Of a stretch of DNA of 64,000 bases, positions 1-6,361 are shown one piece after another. The notes under the pieces are model-generated. The model worked only from the letters and a program-made list of their open reading frames with translations, was not told where the DNA came from and did not search any database. This DNA is from a virus: IMG/VR virus record IMGVR_UViG_3300046328_000530, positions 1 to 64,000 of that record. One strand, 5' to 3'. Each line of letters begins with the position of its first letter. The stretch's first letter is position 1. The translations under genes were made by a program, and so were the position numbers.

Positions 1-416
1 ATATTGTGTTGCAACATCCCGTGCCACGTCACCTCTATAAAATCCATTTTCTTCATCCAACTTACCCAAGCCAATTCCCCAGTGCTATAAGTTGGCATTG
101 TTACGTTTTTATGCCAGTAAATCATACCTCCTTTTAATCCGAAATAGTTAGCACCCCAAATGATTTGCTTTTTACTTACTCTAAAAAGTTGCTCAAAATA
201 TTCATCATTTGGTATTGCATTATCCCAATTAGTTTTTTTGTAGGTATTGATTTTAGCCATTGATGTTTTTTCGTGCCTATCACTATTTTTGCCATTGTTT
301 TTGTTATCAGCATCAATACCATAAGGTGGGTCAACTATGGCTAAATCATAGTATTTATCAGGTTTACTTTTCATAAACTCAATGCAGTCTATATTATAAA
401 ATTCAATTTTTGCCAT
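1..416 (-). CDS. DNA methyltransferase (DPPY type), N-terminal part, runs off the window
   Basis: Starts at the ATG complementary to 414-416 and stays open to the window edge (138 codons). The N-terminus has the invariant N4/N6 amino-methyltransferase motif DLAIVDPPYGI and continues with the RVSKKQIIWGANYF segment. It is closely related to the methyltransferase at 63019-63714. The last residues visible (WHGMLQHN) normally precede the HPTQKP region and the SAM-binding motif, which are missing here. The piece at 63850-64000 supplies exactly such a C-terminus in a compatible reading phase, so the two are probably one gene across the circle. It is a phage orphan methyltransferase, presumably for self-protection (inference). 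Target sequence unknown. Confidence 0.85.
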   Translation of the reverse strand, partial: MAKIEFYNIDCIEFMKSKPDKYYDLAIVDPPYGIDADNKNNGKNSDRHEKTSMAKINTYKKTNWDNAIPNDEYFEQLFRVSKKQIIWGANYFGLKGGMIYWHKNVTMPTYSTGELAWVSWMKKMDFIEVTWHGMLQHN

Positions 417-471
417 CCATCTTTTTTTCTTTTTTTTATTTAGTGCTTCGATTAAACATTCTGCTAAAAAT

Positions 472-505
472 CCCTACTGCCTATAACAGCGGTTTTGTGC
501 TATTT
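472..505. repeat. attC-like half-site (left arm only)
   Basis: CCCTACTGCCTATAAC (472-487) is the exact reverse complement of GTTATAGGCAGTAGGG at 63774-63789, so it marks the far end of the methyltransferase cassette that crosses the window boundary. It is followed by AGCGGTTTTGTGC, the usual left-arm sequence of the sites in this window. No matching right arm is found before the next site. The downstream gene fills that place, so the site has probably lost one arm by deletion. Confidence 0.6.
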
Positions 506-954
506 TAGGACAGAACCTGCTCAATGACAGATTTTTCAATTATGATACCACGACAATACAATTCGCCATCTTCCATAATGTCAAATGTGGCGTGTGGCAA
601 ATCGGACTTGATACGCCAAGAACATTCCAAATCATCAGGACACCATTCTGCGACAACTTCAACTTTTGGTAATTCAAAATCCAATTCTTTGTCGTCCATA
701 ATTTCCTGCACTTCTTTAAAATCATCTTCACTCATAATATCAATTTTACCACCTTTCTTTTTGACAAGTAAAGCCGAACCACCATCGTATGCCCCGACTT
801 CATCATATACAATACCACGAAATTCTAACAAGTCGTCACTTGCACCAAAGCAAACTAATAGACCGTTTTCCTTTGCCAATTTTTCTTCATCTTTTGTAAT
901 TTCATCACGGTATTGGCGACCGTTTAAAAGTTCTGCGAATTGTTCTTTGTTCAT
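505..954 (-). CDS. hypothetical acidic cassette protein (149 aa)
   Basis: Soluble protein rich in Asp and Glu, without signal peptide or membrane segment. The N-terminus begins MNKEQFAELLNGRQY; a mid-segment GLLVCFGASDDLLEFRG and a conserved-looking CPDD/CSWRIKSDLPHATFDI region suggest a small alpha/beta fold. I recognise it only as a type of protein common in mobile regions of Bacteroidota; no function can be given. Its TAA stop (505-507) lies against the half-site at 472-505, and a full attC-like site follows upstream at 1018-1147, so it is a cassette gene. The start is followed downstream by good coding sequence and preceded by an A-rich leader. Confidence 0.8.
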   Translation of the reverse strand: MNKEQFAELLNGRQYRDEITKDEEKLAKENGLLVCFGASDDLLEFRGIVYDEVGAYDGGSALLVKKKGGKIDIMSEDDFKEVQEIMDDKELDFELPKVEVVAEWCPDDLECSWRIKSDLPHATFDIMEDGELYCRGIIIEKSVIEQVLS

Positions 955-1017
955 TTTTTTTTATTTTTAAATTGTTACTAAATAATTATTTGACACTTGA
1001 CGAAACCGAAAAAAACG

Positions 1018-1147
1018 GCACATAACAGGTGTTTGGCAAAAAAGCCCTTTTGTATTTCTATTTGACATTTGTACTAATTTTAAAAATTTGTAATTCTATT
1101 GAATAGTCGGTTAGGGCTTCTTCGCCAAGCACCCGACCGTTATGGGC
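1018..1147. repeat. attC-like recombination site 1
   Basis: Long imperfect inverted repeat. The left arm is CACATAAC-AGGTGTTTGGC-AAAAAAGCCC, the right arm GGGCTTC-TTCGCCAAGCACC-CGACC-GTTATGGGC. The outer boxes fit the attC consensus RYYYAAC...GTTRRRY. The right arm has one extra G and a longer spacer next to GTT, as in the other sites here. The loop of about 60 bp is AT-rich with a TTGACATTTGTACTAA-like motif. It separates the gene at 505-954 from the Dam-type methyltransferase. Confidence 0.75.
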
Positions 1148-1166
1148 AATTGCAAGAAACACCCTG

Positions 1167-1940
1167 CTAATCGAAAAGCCCTTTTTGTTTTTCATAATTT
1201 GTTATTAATATTTCTGTTCTACGATTTTTTAAGTTTTTCCTTTCGCCAATTATTATGACATTTAAACCTTGTTCTTTTGCTTGGTTAAGAATAAACTCAT
1301 TATCAAATTCACTCATTGCAAATTTGCACCCAGTAGCTTGTAAGCAGTTAAATAAATCAATACTATCCTGTACAGTAAATGAATTGCTATAATTATCATT
1401 CGTTCCTAAATAGGGTGGGTCGCAATAGAAAAAAGATTTTGCCTCGTCATTCCGTCCGTCCGTGTTAAATGTAAGTGTTTTAAAATATTTTCTAAAATCA
1501 TAATTAGTGAATTTACAATCATTAATCATTTCATATGTTTTGTCAATTACTTTAAAAAAAATGTTTTTGTTTTTTGTGAAGGACAAACTCATTCCACTAC
1601 TCACTACACCAATAGTAGTTAAATTGCTAAAAAATAAAAATCTTAAAGCTTTTTGTATAGGGTCTGTTTGTTCATTACTTTTGTAATATTCAAATAAATC
1701 CGAATGAATAGGCATTAAATAAAACGCTTTTTCTAATTCTTCTTTTTGATTAATTACGACTTGAAATAAATTAAAAACTTCACTATCCAAATCATTAACT
1801 ACATTATATTTCGCTTTTGGTTTATTAAAAAACATACCACCAGCCCCAAAAAACGGCTCAAAATATATTTTATGGTCAGGAAAATATTTAATTATATCCT
1901 GTGCTATTGCTTGTTTATTTCCTAATCTTCTTAATATCAT
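1167..1940 (-). CDS. D12-class (Dam-type) DNA N6-adenine methyltransferase
   Basis: Methylates adenine in duplex DNA (family knowledge). An N-terminal RRLGNKQAIAQDI precedes the FEPFFGAGGMFF SAM-binding motif; a central target-recognition part and YCDPPYLGTN (motif IV, DPPY) follow, and the C-terminus has RRTEILITNYE. Length (257 aa) fits Dam enzymes. The open frame extends upstream to 1994 (MQNPCYGQ...), but those codons are the arm of the neighbouring attC-like site, so I choose the internal ATG at 1940 just before the family start. It is the only gene of its cassette; the cassette ends (1139-1153 and 1967-1981) are complementary at 14 of 15 positions. Confidence 0.9.
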   Translation of the reverse strand: MILRRLGNKQAIAQDIIKYFPDHKIYFEPFFGAGGMFFNKPKAKYNVVNDLDSEVFNLFQVVINQKEELEKAFYLMPIHSDLFEYYKSNEQTDPIQKALRFLFFSNLTTIGVVSSGMSLSFTKNKNIFFKVIDKTYEMINDCKFTNYDFRKYFKTLTFNTDGRNDEAKSFFYCDPPYLGTNDNYSNSFTVQDSIDLFNCLQATGCKFAMSEFDNEFILNQAKEQGLNVIIIGERKNLKNRRTEILITNYEKQKGLFD

Positions 1941-1972
1941 TTGACTAAATTTTGAGTACCCGAAAAGCAACT

Positions 1973-2107
1973 GCCCATAACAAGGGTTTTGCAAAAGCAG
2001 GGCATTAGTGGTTTATTGAACATTTTTACTACTATTAAACATTGTGCTAAATTTGAACTTTCGTACCTTGAAGCCCCACCTTCGGCAATACCCGACCCGT
2101 TAGCGGT
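1973..2107. repeat. attC-like recombination site 2
   Basis: Outer boxes GCCCATAAC (1973-1981) and GTTAGCGGT (2099-2107). Arms AAGGGTTTTGC-AAAAGCAGGGC and GCCCCACC-TTCGGCAATACCC pair imperfectly, again with extra bases in the right arm. The loop carries TTGAACATTT and AAACATTGTGCTAAA, motifs shared with the loops of the other sites. The left box is complementary to the start of the Dam cassette and the right box begins the next cassette. Confidence 0.75.
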
Positions 2108-2111
2108 AATA

Positions 2112-2480
2112 CTACCATTCCTCACTATCAGGCAACGTATCTTCAAATCTTTCGTGTTGTTCACCGACAATTTTTAAGTCTTTTATATTTTCACATCGCA
2201 TCATTGACATTCGCAAACCAATATTATTACCTATACTTAATTGATGATTTAACCAGCCGACACAATGTTCTGCATTTTCGCCAGTATCTTTTGAATGATG
2301 ACAAGCCATTATTTTCAAGGCTCTACCAAATCCAAAATCATTTTCTTTTGCAATAGTATCTTGCAAATTCTTGTGTTTAATCTCACAATATCCATCAGGA
2401 ATTTCGTAAGGGTCTGTATCAACTTTCCACGGACATTTTGCACATTGGACAGTTCTTTTAAGTTTAAATTTTTCTGACAT
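2112..2480 (-). CDS. DUF6283 family protein (Cys-rich)
   Basis: 122-aa soluble protein. The motif CAKCPWKVDTDPYEIPDGYC near residue 14, followed by IKHKNLQDTIA, then ACHHSKDTGENAEHCVGWLNHQ, matches the DUF6283 pattern of four to five cysteines and histidines that probably bind a metal. Function unknown. Single gene of a cassette: the ends GTTAGCGGTAATAC (2099) and GTACTACCGCTAAC (2511-2524) are complementary at 13 of 14 positions. The TAG stop lies only 5 bp inside the cassette start. Confidence 0.8.
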   Translation of the reverse strand: MSEKFKLKRTVQCAKCPWKVDTDPYEIPDGYCEIKHKNLQDTIAKENDFGFGRALKIMACHHSKDTGENAEHCVGWLNHQLSIGNNIGLRMSMMRCENIKDLKIVGEQHERFEDTLPDSEEW

Positions 2481-2515
2481 AATAATTCAAAACCCCTTGT
2501 GAATTAAACCGTACT

Positions 2516-2648
2516 ACCGCTAACAAGGGTTTGTAGCAATAGGGGCAGAAGTGCTTTAATTGAGCTGTGTACTTTTAATCAGCTTTTGTGGTAGGTTGAA
2601 CAGTAGTGCTATAAATCCCCTATTGCTACAAGCCCAAACCGTTAGGCG
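2516..2648. repeat. attC-like recombination site 3
   Basis: Boxes ACCGCTAAC (2516-2524) and GTTAGGCG (2641-2648). The arms AAGGGTTTGTAGCAATAGGGG and CCCCTATTGCTACAAGCCC form a stem of about 20 bp with few mismatches, the best paired of all sites here. The right arm again has a longer spacer (AAACC) before GTT. Loop about 70 bp. The TAA stop of the RNA ligase gene is made by the TTA of the right box. Confidence 0.75.
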
Positions 2649-3355
2649 ATATTGTAGAGCGACCAGTTCCATATCAAATTGTGTTCTTCGACATTAATAC
2701 AGAATTGACCTGTTGGAAAATCTGAACGAACATATTTTGCCAAAAAAACAACTTTGCCTTTTCGCTCAACACGATAAACCATCCCTTCAGGAAGTTCAAC
2801 GCTTTCAATTCCTTTTGTCTTTTCATTTAATAATGGCAAAAGTTGTTCAACTGTTATCGGTTGTCCTTCGTGTAATTGGCGTGGCAGTTGCAATCCGTAT
2901 CCAATTGCTTTTGCTCCAAGTTCTTCAAATAAAACACGTTCATTATTTGGCGTGAAATAATCAAAAAACACTATTGGTTCAACTTCAATTCTGTAAACAA
3001 GTCCGTGAGCTTGTGCCAGCCATTCTCCTGTTATTCTTTCGCCATTGTTTAGCATATCTGTAAAAAGCAATTCGCGTTTTTTTACCCAATCAGAAAAGTA
3101 ATGATGTTGTTTATATGGGCTTGTACTTGCTTCATAGCCTGAACGGGTTAAGGCAAATATTTTGTTTTCAAACTTTGCCACGCCAACATTTGAACCATCA
3201 TACTTTTCAAACACTAATATGTTATCGTGCTTATCTCTTGTTTTTAAAGTCAAAATTCGTTCTTGACCTTCTCCAATGTAATAATCCCCTTCGCCTAACT
3301 TCGAGTTATGCAGGTGTGGGATTGAGCCATAATTTTTTCTTCCTATTGGTTTCAT
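2642..3355 (-). CDS. RNA ligase family nucleotidyltransferase
   Basis: Joins or repairs RNA ends with ATP through a covalent lysyl-AMP (family knowledge). Motif I is FEKYDGSNVG with the nucleotidyl lysine K51; then FALTRSG, a motif III-like GERITGEWL, VEPIVFFDYF, a motif IV-like PEGMVYRVER and the motif V lysine in VVFLAKYVR. 237 aa is near the size of the catalytic domain of Rnl2-like ligases, without an extra C-terminal domain. It sits alone in a cassette; its stop codon is inside the right box of site 3. The N-terminal MKPIGRKNYGSI start matches the family's short leader. Likely role: repair of RNA cut by host defence nucleases (inference). Confidence 0.85.
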   Translation of the reverse strand: MKPIGRKNYGSIPHLHNSKLGEGDYYIGEGQERILTLKTRDKHDNILVFEKYDGSNVGVAKFENKIFALTRSGYEASTSPYKQHHYFSDWVKKRELLFTDMLNNGERITGEWLAQAHGLVYRIEVEPIVFFDYFTPNNERVLFEELGAKAIGYGLQLPRQLHEGQPITVEQLLPLLNEKTKGIESVELPEGMVYRVERKGKVVFLAKYVRSDFPTGQFCINVEEHNLIWNWSLYNIA

Positions 3356-3383
3356 ATTTCAAATTTACTGGTTAAAAAACTGC

Positions 3384-3463
3384 GGGTAACAACAGCTAAC
3401 CAAAAGTGGGCGAACTTTTACTACTGTATAGCCCGCCTTCGGTTAGCTGCAAAACGTTATGCC
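3384..3463. repeat. attC-like recombination site 4 (short)
   Basis: Only 80 bp. Boxes GGGTAAC and GTTATGCC. Arms AACAGCTAACC-AAAAGTGGGC and GCCCGCC-TTCGGTTAGCTG pair well, with the extra G again in the right arm and a longer spacer (CAAAAC) before the right GTT. The left box does not match the start of the RNA ligase cassette (GTTAGGCG), so that cassette's end has changed or been replaced. The right box supplies the TAA stop of the next gene. Confidence 0.7.
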
Positions 3464-3684
3464 TTATACTTACCGAGAAAGACATGATTGTCTTCAAAAT
3501 CCTTTTTCATCCTAAAATGCTTGTGTTCGTAATTGACATTCTGAAAGTGATGTTCGCCATTTTTAACTCCAATATACTTATAGTCAATAAATGAAGGTAA
3601 TTGCCAATATCCATCTTTATAAAGGTGATAATGCTTGATTTTAACTTTATCCCCGACTTGTAAATCAGAAAAAGTACAAGGCAT
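3457..3684 (-). CDS. small hypothetical cassette protein (75 aa)
   Basis: Begins MPCTFSDLQVGDKVKIKHYH and contains YIGVKNGEHHFQNV, which looks like a small beta-rich (SH3-like) fold; no function recognised. The frame is open four codons further (MQNV, to 3696), but those codons belong to the attC-like arm GCATAACGTTTTGCA, so the internal ATG at 3684 is preferred. The stop is the TTA of the box GTTATGCC. Cassette ends GTTATGCCTTATAC (3456) and GTACAAGGCATAAC (3674-3687) are complementary at 13 of 14 positions. Confidence 0.65.
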   Translation of the reverse strand: MPCTFSDLQVGDKVKIKHYHLYKDGYWQLPSFIDYKYIGVKNGEHHFQNVNYEHKHFRMKKDFEDNHVFLGKYKA

Positions 3685-3719
3685 AACGTTTTGCACAATA
3701 CTACGAAAGTGCGTTAATT
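3680..3719. repeat. minimal attC-like site 5
   Basis: GGCATAAC, then TTTTGCAC, a loop of about 10 bp, GTGC and GTTAATT. This gives a 40-bp site with only a 4-bp inner stem. The left box is certain because it matches the start of its own cassette; the right half is weaker. The TTA of GTTAATT is the stop of the methyltransferase gene at 3714. Confidence 0.45.
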
Positions 3720-4319
3720 AAACCATTTGAGTTCAGTAGTTCCAACAAAACCTTTTTCCCACACATACCAAGCATAAGCAACAGCACTTCCACCTCCAGC
3801 AACCATCTTTTCAAATTCAGCATTTTTTGCACACATCAGCCGAGAACTTGAAACATAAATTGTCTTTGGTGGGTTTGATAGGAATAGATTTTTTCTACCT
3901 TTCCCTTCCATAAATTGTAATTTCAAAAACATTGCAACCTTGTTTCCTGCTGGTATTATCTGCAATGATTTTTCTACAAACTCCTGTGCATATTTGTAAG
4001 GCGGGTTTGTAATTATATCTCCATTCCATTTAAGGTTATCTATTCCTAAAAAATCTGTTTCTATTTCGCCAAATCCTCTGTCCATCAAATCGCTACTCCT
4101 TACATTATAGCCTTTGCTTTCAAATACCTTGCTTAAATGTCCTTCGCCACAAGCACACTCCCAAATATTTGGCGAAAAAGTTTCAAGTTCTAAAAGCAAT
4201 TCGGCTGCTTTCGGTGTGGTTGCATAGTAATCTTCATTCTGCCTTTCTTTATCTGTATGGTTGCTTGCACCTAATGTTTTGTAGATGCTGTTGCTGTTTC
4301 CTGTCCAATCTTTTGTCAT
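3714..4319 (-). CDS. phage DNA N6-adenine methyltransferase (NPPY type)
   Basis: 201 aa. WECACGEGHLSKVF is the SAM-binding motif I, DLMDRGFGEIETDFL the motif II/III area and DIITNPPYKYAQEFV the catalytic NPPY motif. The rest (AMFLKLQFMEGKGR, KTIYVSSSRLMCAKN) matches small phage and prophage methyltransferases without a separate recognition domain. Third methyltransferase gene of this array. Its stop is made by the box of site 5. The start ATG lies at the right edge of the array; beyond it the phage core genes begin. Confidence 0.85.
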   Translation of the reverse strand: MTKDWTGNSNSIYKTLGASNHTDKERQNEDYYATTPKAAELLLELETFSPNIWECACGEGHLSKVFESKGYNVRSSDLMDRGFGEIETDFLGIDNLKWNGDIITNPPYKYAQEFVEKSLQIIPAGNKVAMFLKLQFMEGKGRKNLFLSNPPKTIYVSSSRLMCAKNAEFEKMVAGGGSAVAYAWYVWEKGFVGTTELKWFN

Positions 4320-4343
4320 TTCGTTATGATTTAATTAAATTTT

Positions 4344-4541
4344 TTATTTTTTGTATTCATCGGTTATATCCAATGTGGAATTATCCAGAAAGTCTGTAAG
4401 TTTAGATGATTTATAAACAGATAGATTTCGTTCGCCACGAAGGCACATTGATAAGTAGTTTTTTCCAACTCCTATTTTGTCTGCAAGAAAGTAAACCTTA
4501 AATCCAGATTCTCTCACTTTTATCTTTAATGATTCGTTCAT
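4344..4541 (-). CDS. small helix-turn-helix protein
   Basis: 65 aa from the ATG at 4541; the frame is open to 4574, but the extra residues are hydrophobic and unlikely. VYFLADKIGVGKNYLSMCLRG is a Cro/C1-like helix-turn-helix (FLADKIGVGK as helix 2, NYLSMCLRG as recognition helix). Probably a DNA-binding regulator. It lies between the cassette array and the early leftward genes. Targets unknown. Confidence 0.6.
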   Translation of the reverse strand: MNESLKIKVRESGFKVYFLADKIGVGKNYLSMCLRGERNLSVYKSSKLTDFLDNSTLDITDEYKK

Positions 4542-4718
4542 GGAATCAAATAAAGTAATTATTATTGATAACAAAAATGCTAATTATAAACATGTTTTAC
4601 ACATTTACGATGTGACTATTGTTATTTAAAATGCATACAATTGGAAGATAGTTAGTTGTATTTTAATGAATGGATTTTTGTATGTGGAAAATACGTTTTC
4701 ACTTGCGTTAAATACGTG

Positions 4719-4859
4719 TCACTTATTTTCAGACTCGAAGATTATCTCCCTGCGAATGCGGTAAAGGTCAATATTTTTGAATTTACTTTGCGGTAATTCA
4801 CGTTCTATTTCCTTTGATTTAAGCTCTTTTTCAGGCTTTATGGGAGGTTTAATTGCCAT
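4719..4859 (-). CDS. small basic hypothetical protein (46 aa)
   Basis: Starts MAIKPPIKPEKELKS and ends with IRREIIFESENK, rich in Lys, Arg and Glu. No domain recognised. Lies after the terminator at 4923-4952, so it needs its own promoter or readthrough. The stretch 4542-4718 between it and the helix-turn-helix gene shows no other gene. Confidence 0.45.
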   Translation of the reverse strand: MAIKPPIKPEKELKSKEIERELPQSKFKNIDLYRIRREIIFESENK

Positions 4860-4922
4860 GATTTATATAAATGCTTTTTTTGGGTATAAATACGCTTAAA
4901 TTGGCTGATAATTCCAATAAAA

Positions 4923-4952
4923 AAACCCTGTTGAAATCTAACAACAGGGTTT
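4923..4952 (-). terminator. intrinsic terminator after groES
   Basis: Perfect 11-bp stem AAACCCTGTTG / CAACAGGGTTT with an 8-nt loop. On the minus strand it is followed by a run of T (TTTTTTTATT). It lies 50 bp after the stop of the GroES gene and should end the leftward early operon. Confidence 0.8.
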
Positions 4953-5002
4953 AACCTAAATACATGAAAAAACTATAAAATCAATACAAATATAGTAATT
5001 AA

Positions 5003-5299
5003 TTACACCAATATTGCATATATATCTTGCTCTCTCATTATCAAATAATCTTCTCCATCAATATTAATCTCTGTTCCTGCATTCTTTCCGAAAAGAACCT
5101 TATCTCCTGTTTTAGTTTGCATTGGAATTAAATCTCCCGTTGTTTGTGCTATTCTTCCTTCTCCAGTACCTATTATAGTTCCTGTTTGTGGTTTTTCCTG
5201 AGCAGTTTCAGGAATGTATAATCCGGATTTTCTTACTGTTTCTGGCGAGTCGGCTTTTATAACCACCCTATCTCCGTGAGGTGTAATTGGTACTATCAT
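5003..5299 (-). CDS. groES: GroES-type co-chaperonin
   Basis: 98 aa, full Cpn10 length. ITPHGDRVVIKADSPE, SGLYIPETAQEKPQTGTIIG, TGDKVLFGKNAGTEINIDGE and DYLIMREQDIYAIL are all canonical, including the region of the mobile loop (SGLYIPETAQEKPQ) that binds GroEL and the C-terminal MREQDI. It caps the host GroEL ring during folding of client proteins. Phages such as T4 (gp31) replace the host co-chaperonin to fold their capsid protein; the same role is likely here (inference). No GroEL gene in the window. A second, divergent GroES-like protein is encoded at 58837. Confidence 0.95.
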   Translation of the reverse strand: MIVPITPHGDRVVIKADSPETVRKSGLYIPETAQEKPQTGTIIGTGEGRIAQTTGDLIPMQTKTGDKVLFGKNAGTEINIDGEDYLIMREQDIYAILV

Positions 5300-5301
5300 G
5301 T

Positions 5302-5487
5302 TTAAATTATGAATAAGTTATTGATTTTTAGCTCTAATTGTTCTTTCAAAGATACTAATTTTTGCTTTATTAGCTTTGATTCTTCCAATACTGTTTCTAC
5401 CCTGAACTTGTAATTGGTGTAATCACGCAATGATACAAGATCGGATATAGTTAATGATTGTAATTCTTCATAATTAATCTCCATCAT
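5302..5487 (-). CDS. hypothetical protein (61 aa)
   Basis: MMEINYEELQSLTISDLVSLRDYTNYKFRV..., helical with a probable coiled coil in ESKLIKQKLVSLKEQLELKIN. No family recognised. Two bases from the groES start and overlapping the upstream gene by 14 bp, so part of the same operon. The second Met (5484) is an alternative start. Confidence 0.55.
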   Translation of the reverse strand: MMEINYEELQSLTISDLVSLRDYTNYKFRVETVLEESKLIKQKLVSLKEQLELKINNLFII

Positions 5488-5644
5488 ATTTATTTAGGAA
5501 ATCGTGAATCTTTTTTGCATAATCAATAAGTTCGCTAACTGATTTATTAGGAATCGTTGAAGCTATTTTAACACATTCATACATAGTATAGCTGTTTGTG
5601 TGTTTTATCGGATGAAATTCTTCTTTTTTTGATTTTTTTTCCAT
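5474..5644 (-). CDS. hypothetical protein (56 aa)
   Basis: Starts MEKKSKKEEFHPIKHTNSYT and ends IDYAKKIHDFLNKYDGD. Short, charged, probably helical; no family recognised. The stop overlaps the start of the 61-aa gene, which supports a translated operon member. Confidence 0.5.
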   Translation of the reverse strand: MEKKSKKEEFHPIKHTNSYTMYECVKIASTIPNKSVSELIDYAKKIHDFLNKYDGD

Positions 5645-5662
5645 TTCACTTATTTTTAATTG

Positions 5663-6115
5663 TTAATAATCTATTTCTGCTTGCTCGCCAGGCAATGGTA
5701 TTGATATGGACAGAAACTCCACAGCCCACCTAACAATGTCATCAACATAGTTCATAAAATCAACCGTATTCAAATCTTTTGTCCTTCCAGTTACCTGTAA
5801 TACATCACCTGTTTGCTCTGATACCAAATCTTTCTTTAAGAACTTACCCTTTAATAGTTCATGTACAACCTCTGAATTAAGTTCGTGACTTGGATAGCCA
5901 ATGTCAACCATTCCTCCTATTATAGAAGGAATGCAGCACCCCCAGTAATAAGAATTCTGGTTGTTGCTCCTGCTTTTACGGTATTGCTTCACTTTTAACA
6001 ACACCTTCTTCCCAGTAAAATAAGATTTCACGTCCTGATTAAAACCATTACGGTTAATAATCTTCATTTCCCCCTTTTCGTCTACGGTAGCTGTGTAGGT
6101 TAGTTCATTTGGCAT
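5663..6115 (-). CDS. phage protein, possibly NinB/Rap-like recombination factor
   Basis: 150 aa. YRKSRSNNQNSYYWGCCIPS followed by VHELLKGKFLKKDL, TGRTKDLNTVDFMNYVDDI and RWAVEFLSISIPLPG follows the general layout of NinB-type phage proteins (R-S-x-x-Q-N near the N-terminal third, a helix with a Trp, then a T-x-D/E-x-x-x-Y/M-x-D helix and a C-terminal G-x-x-I/V-P). NinB proteins help phage recombination by binding ssDNA. The match is by pattern only, so the assignment is tentative. Located in the early leftward operon. Confidence 0.5.
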   Translation of the reverse strand: MPNELTYTATVDEKGEMKIINRNGFNQDVKSYFTGKKVLLKVKQYRKSRSNNQNSYYWGCCIPSIIGGMVDIGYPSHELNSEVVHELLKGKFLKKDLVSEQTGDVLQVTGRTKDLNTVDFMNYVDDIVRWAVEFLSISIPLPGEQAEIDY

Positions 6116-6118
6116 ACG

Positions 6119-6289
6119 TTATTCTATCTGGTTAATAAGCCATTGTTTAAGAAGTTTTGCCTCTTTTATACTTATCATTATTGATATTAGGTTATCTTTA
6201 TCGCTTGAGTTAATAAGAATTCCTGACTTGCCATTCTTAGCGATAAGAGTAGTGCCTTTTTTTTTGTTTTCTAATAATAGTTTTTCCAT
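6119..6289 (-). CDS. small hypothetical protein (56 aa)
   Basis: Starts MEKLLLENKKKGTTLIAKNG and ends IKEAKLLKQWLINQIE. Lies 3 bp before the next operon gene. A TAAGTTTG box (complement of 6354-6361) stands 65 bp upstream and could be its promoter. No family recognised. The stretch 6290-6542 holds no other gene that I can see. Confidence 0.5.
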   Translation of the reverse strand: MEKLLLENKKKGTTLIAKNGKSGILINSSDKDNLISIMISIKEAKLLKQWLINQIE

Positions 6290-6353
6290 AATTATTTATT
6301 ACATGTTTAAATACTGCAAACCCGTGTTTGTACTTTGTTTTTATTAAAAATAG

Positions 6354-6361
6354 CAAACTTA
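6354..6361 (-). promoter_or_regulatory. possible promoter -7 box for the groES operon
   Basis: CAAACTTA on the plus strand reads TAAGTTTG leftward and fits the Bacteroidota TAnnTTTG -7 box. No clear TTTG at the -33 distance, so this is weak. Confidence 0.3.

Noticed and set aside
524-970. Long rightward open frame opposite the gene at 505-954
   Set aside because: Ser/Thr/Pro-rich product without domain; the minus-strand frame has normal protein composition and cassette context.
4320-4345. A further attC-like border at the right end of array I
   Set aside because: GATTTAATTAAA matches the expected end of the last cassette at 10 of 12 positions, but in AT-rich DNA this is not convincing and no arms are visible.
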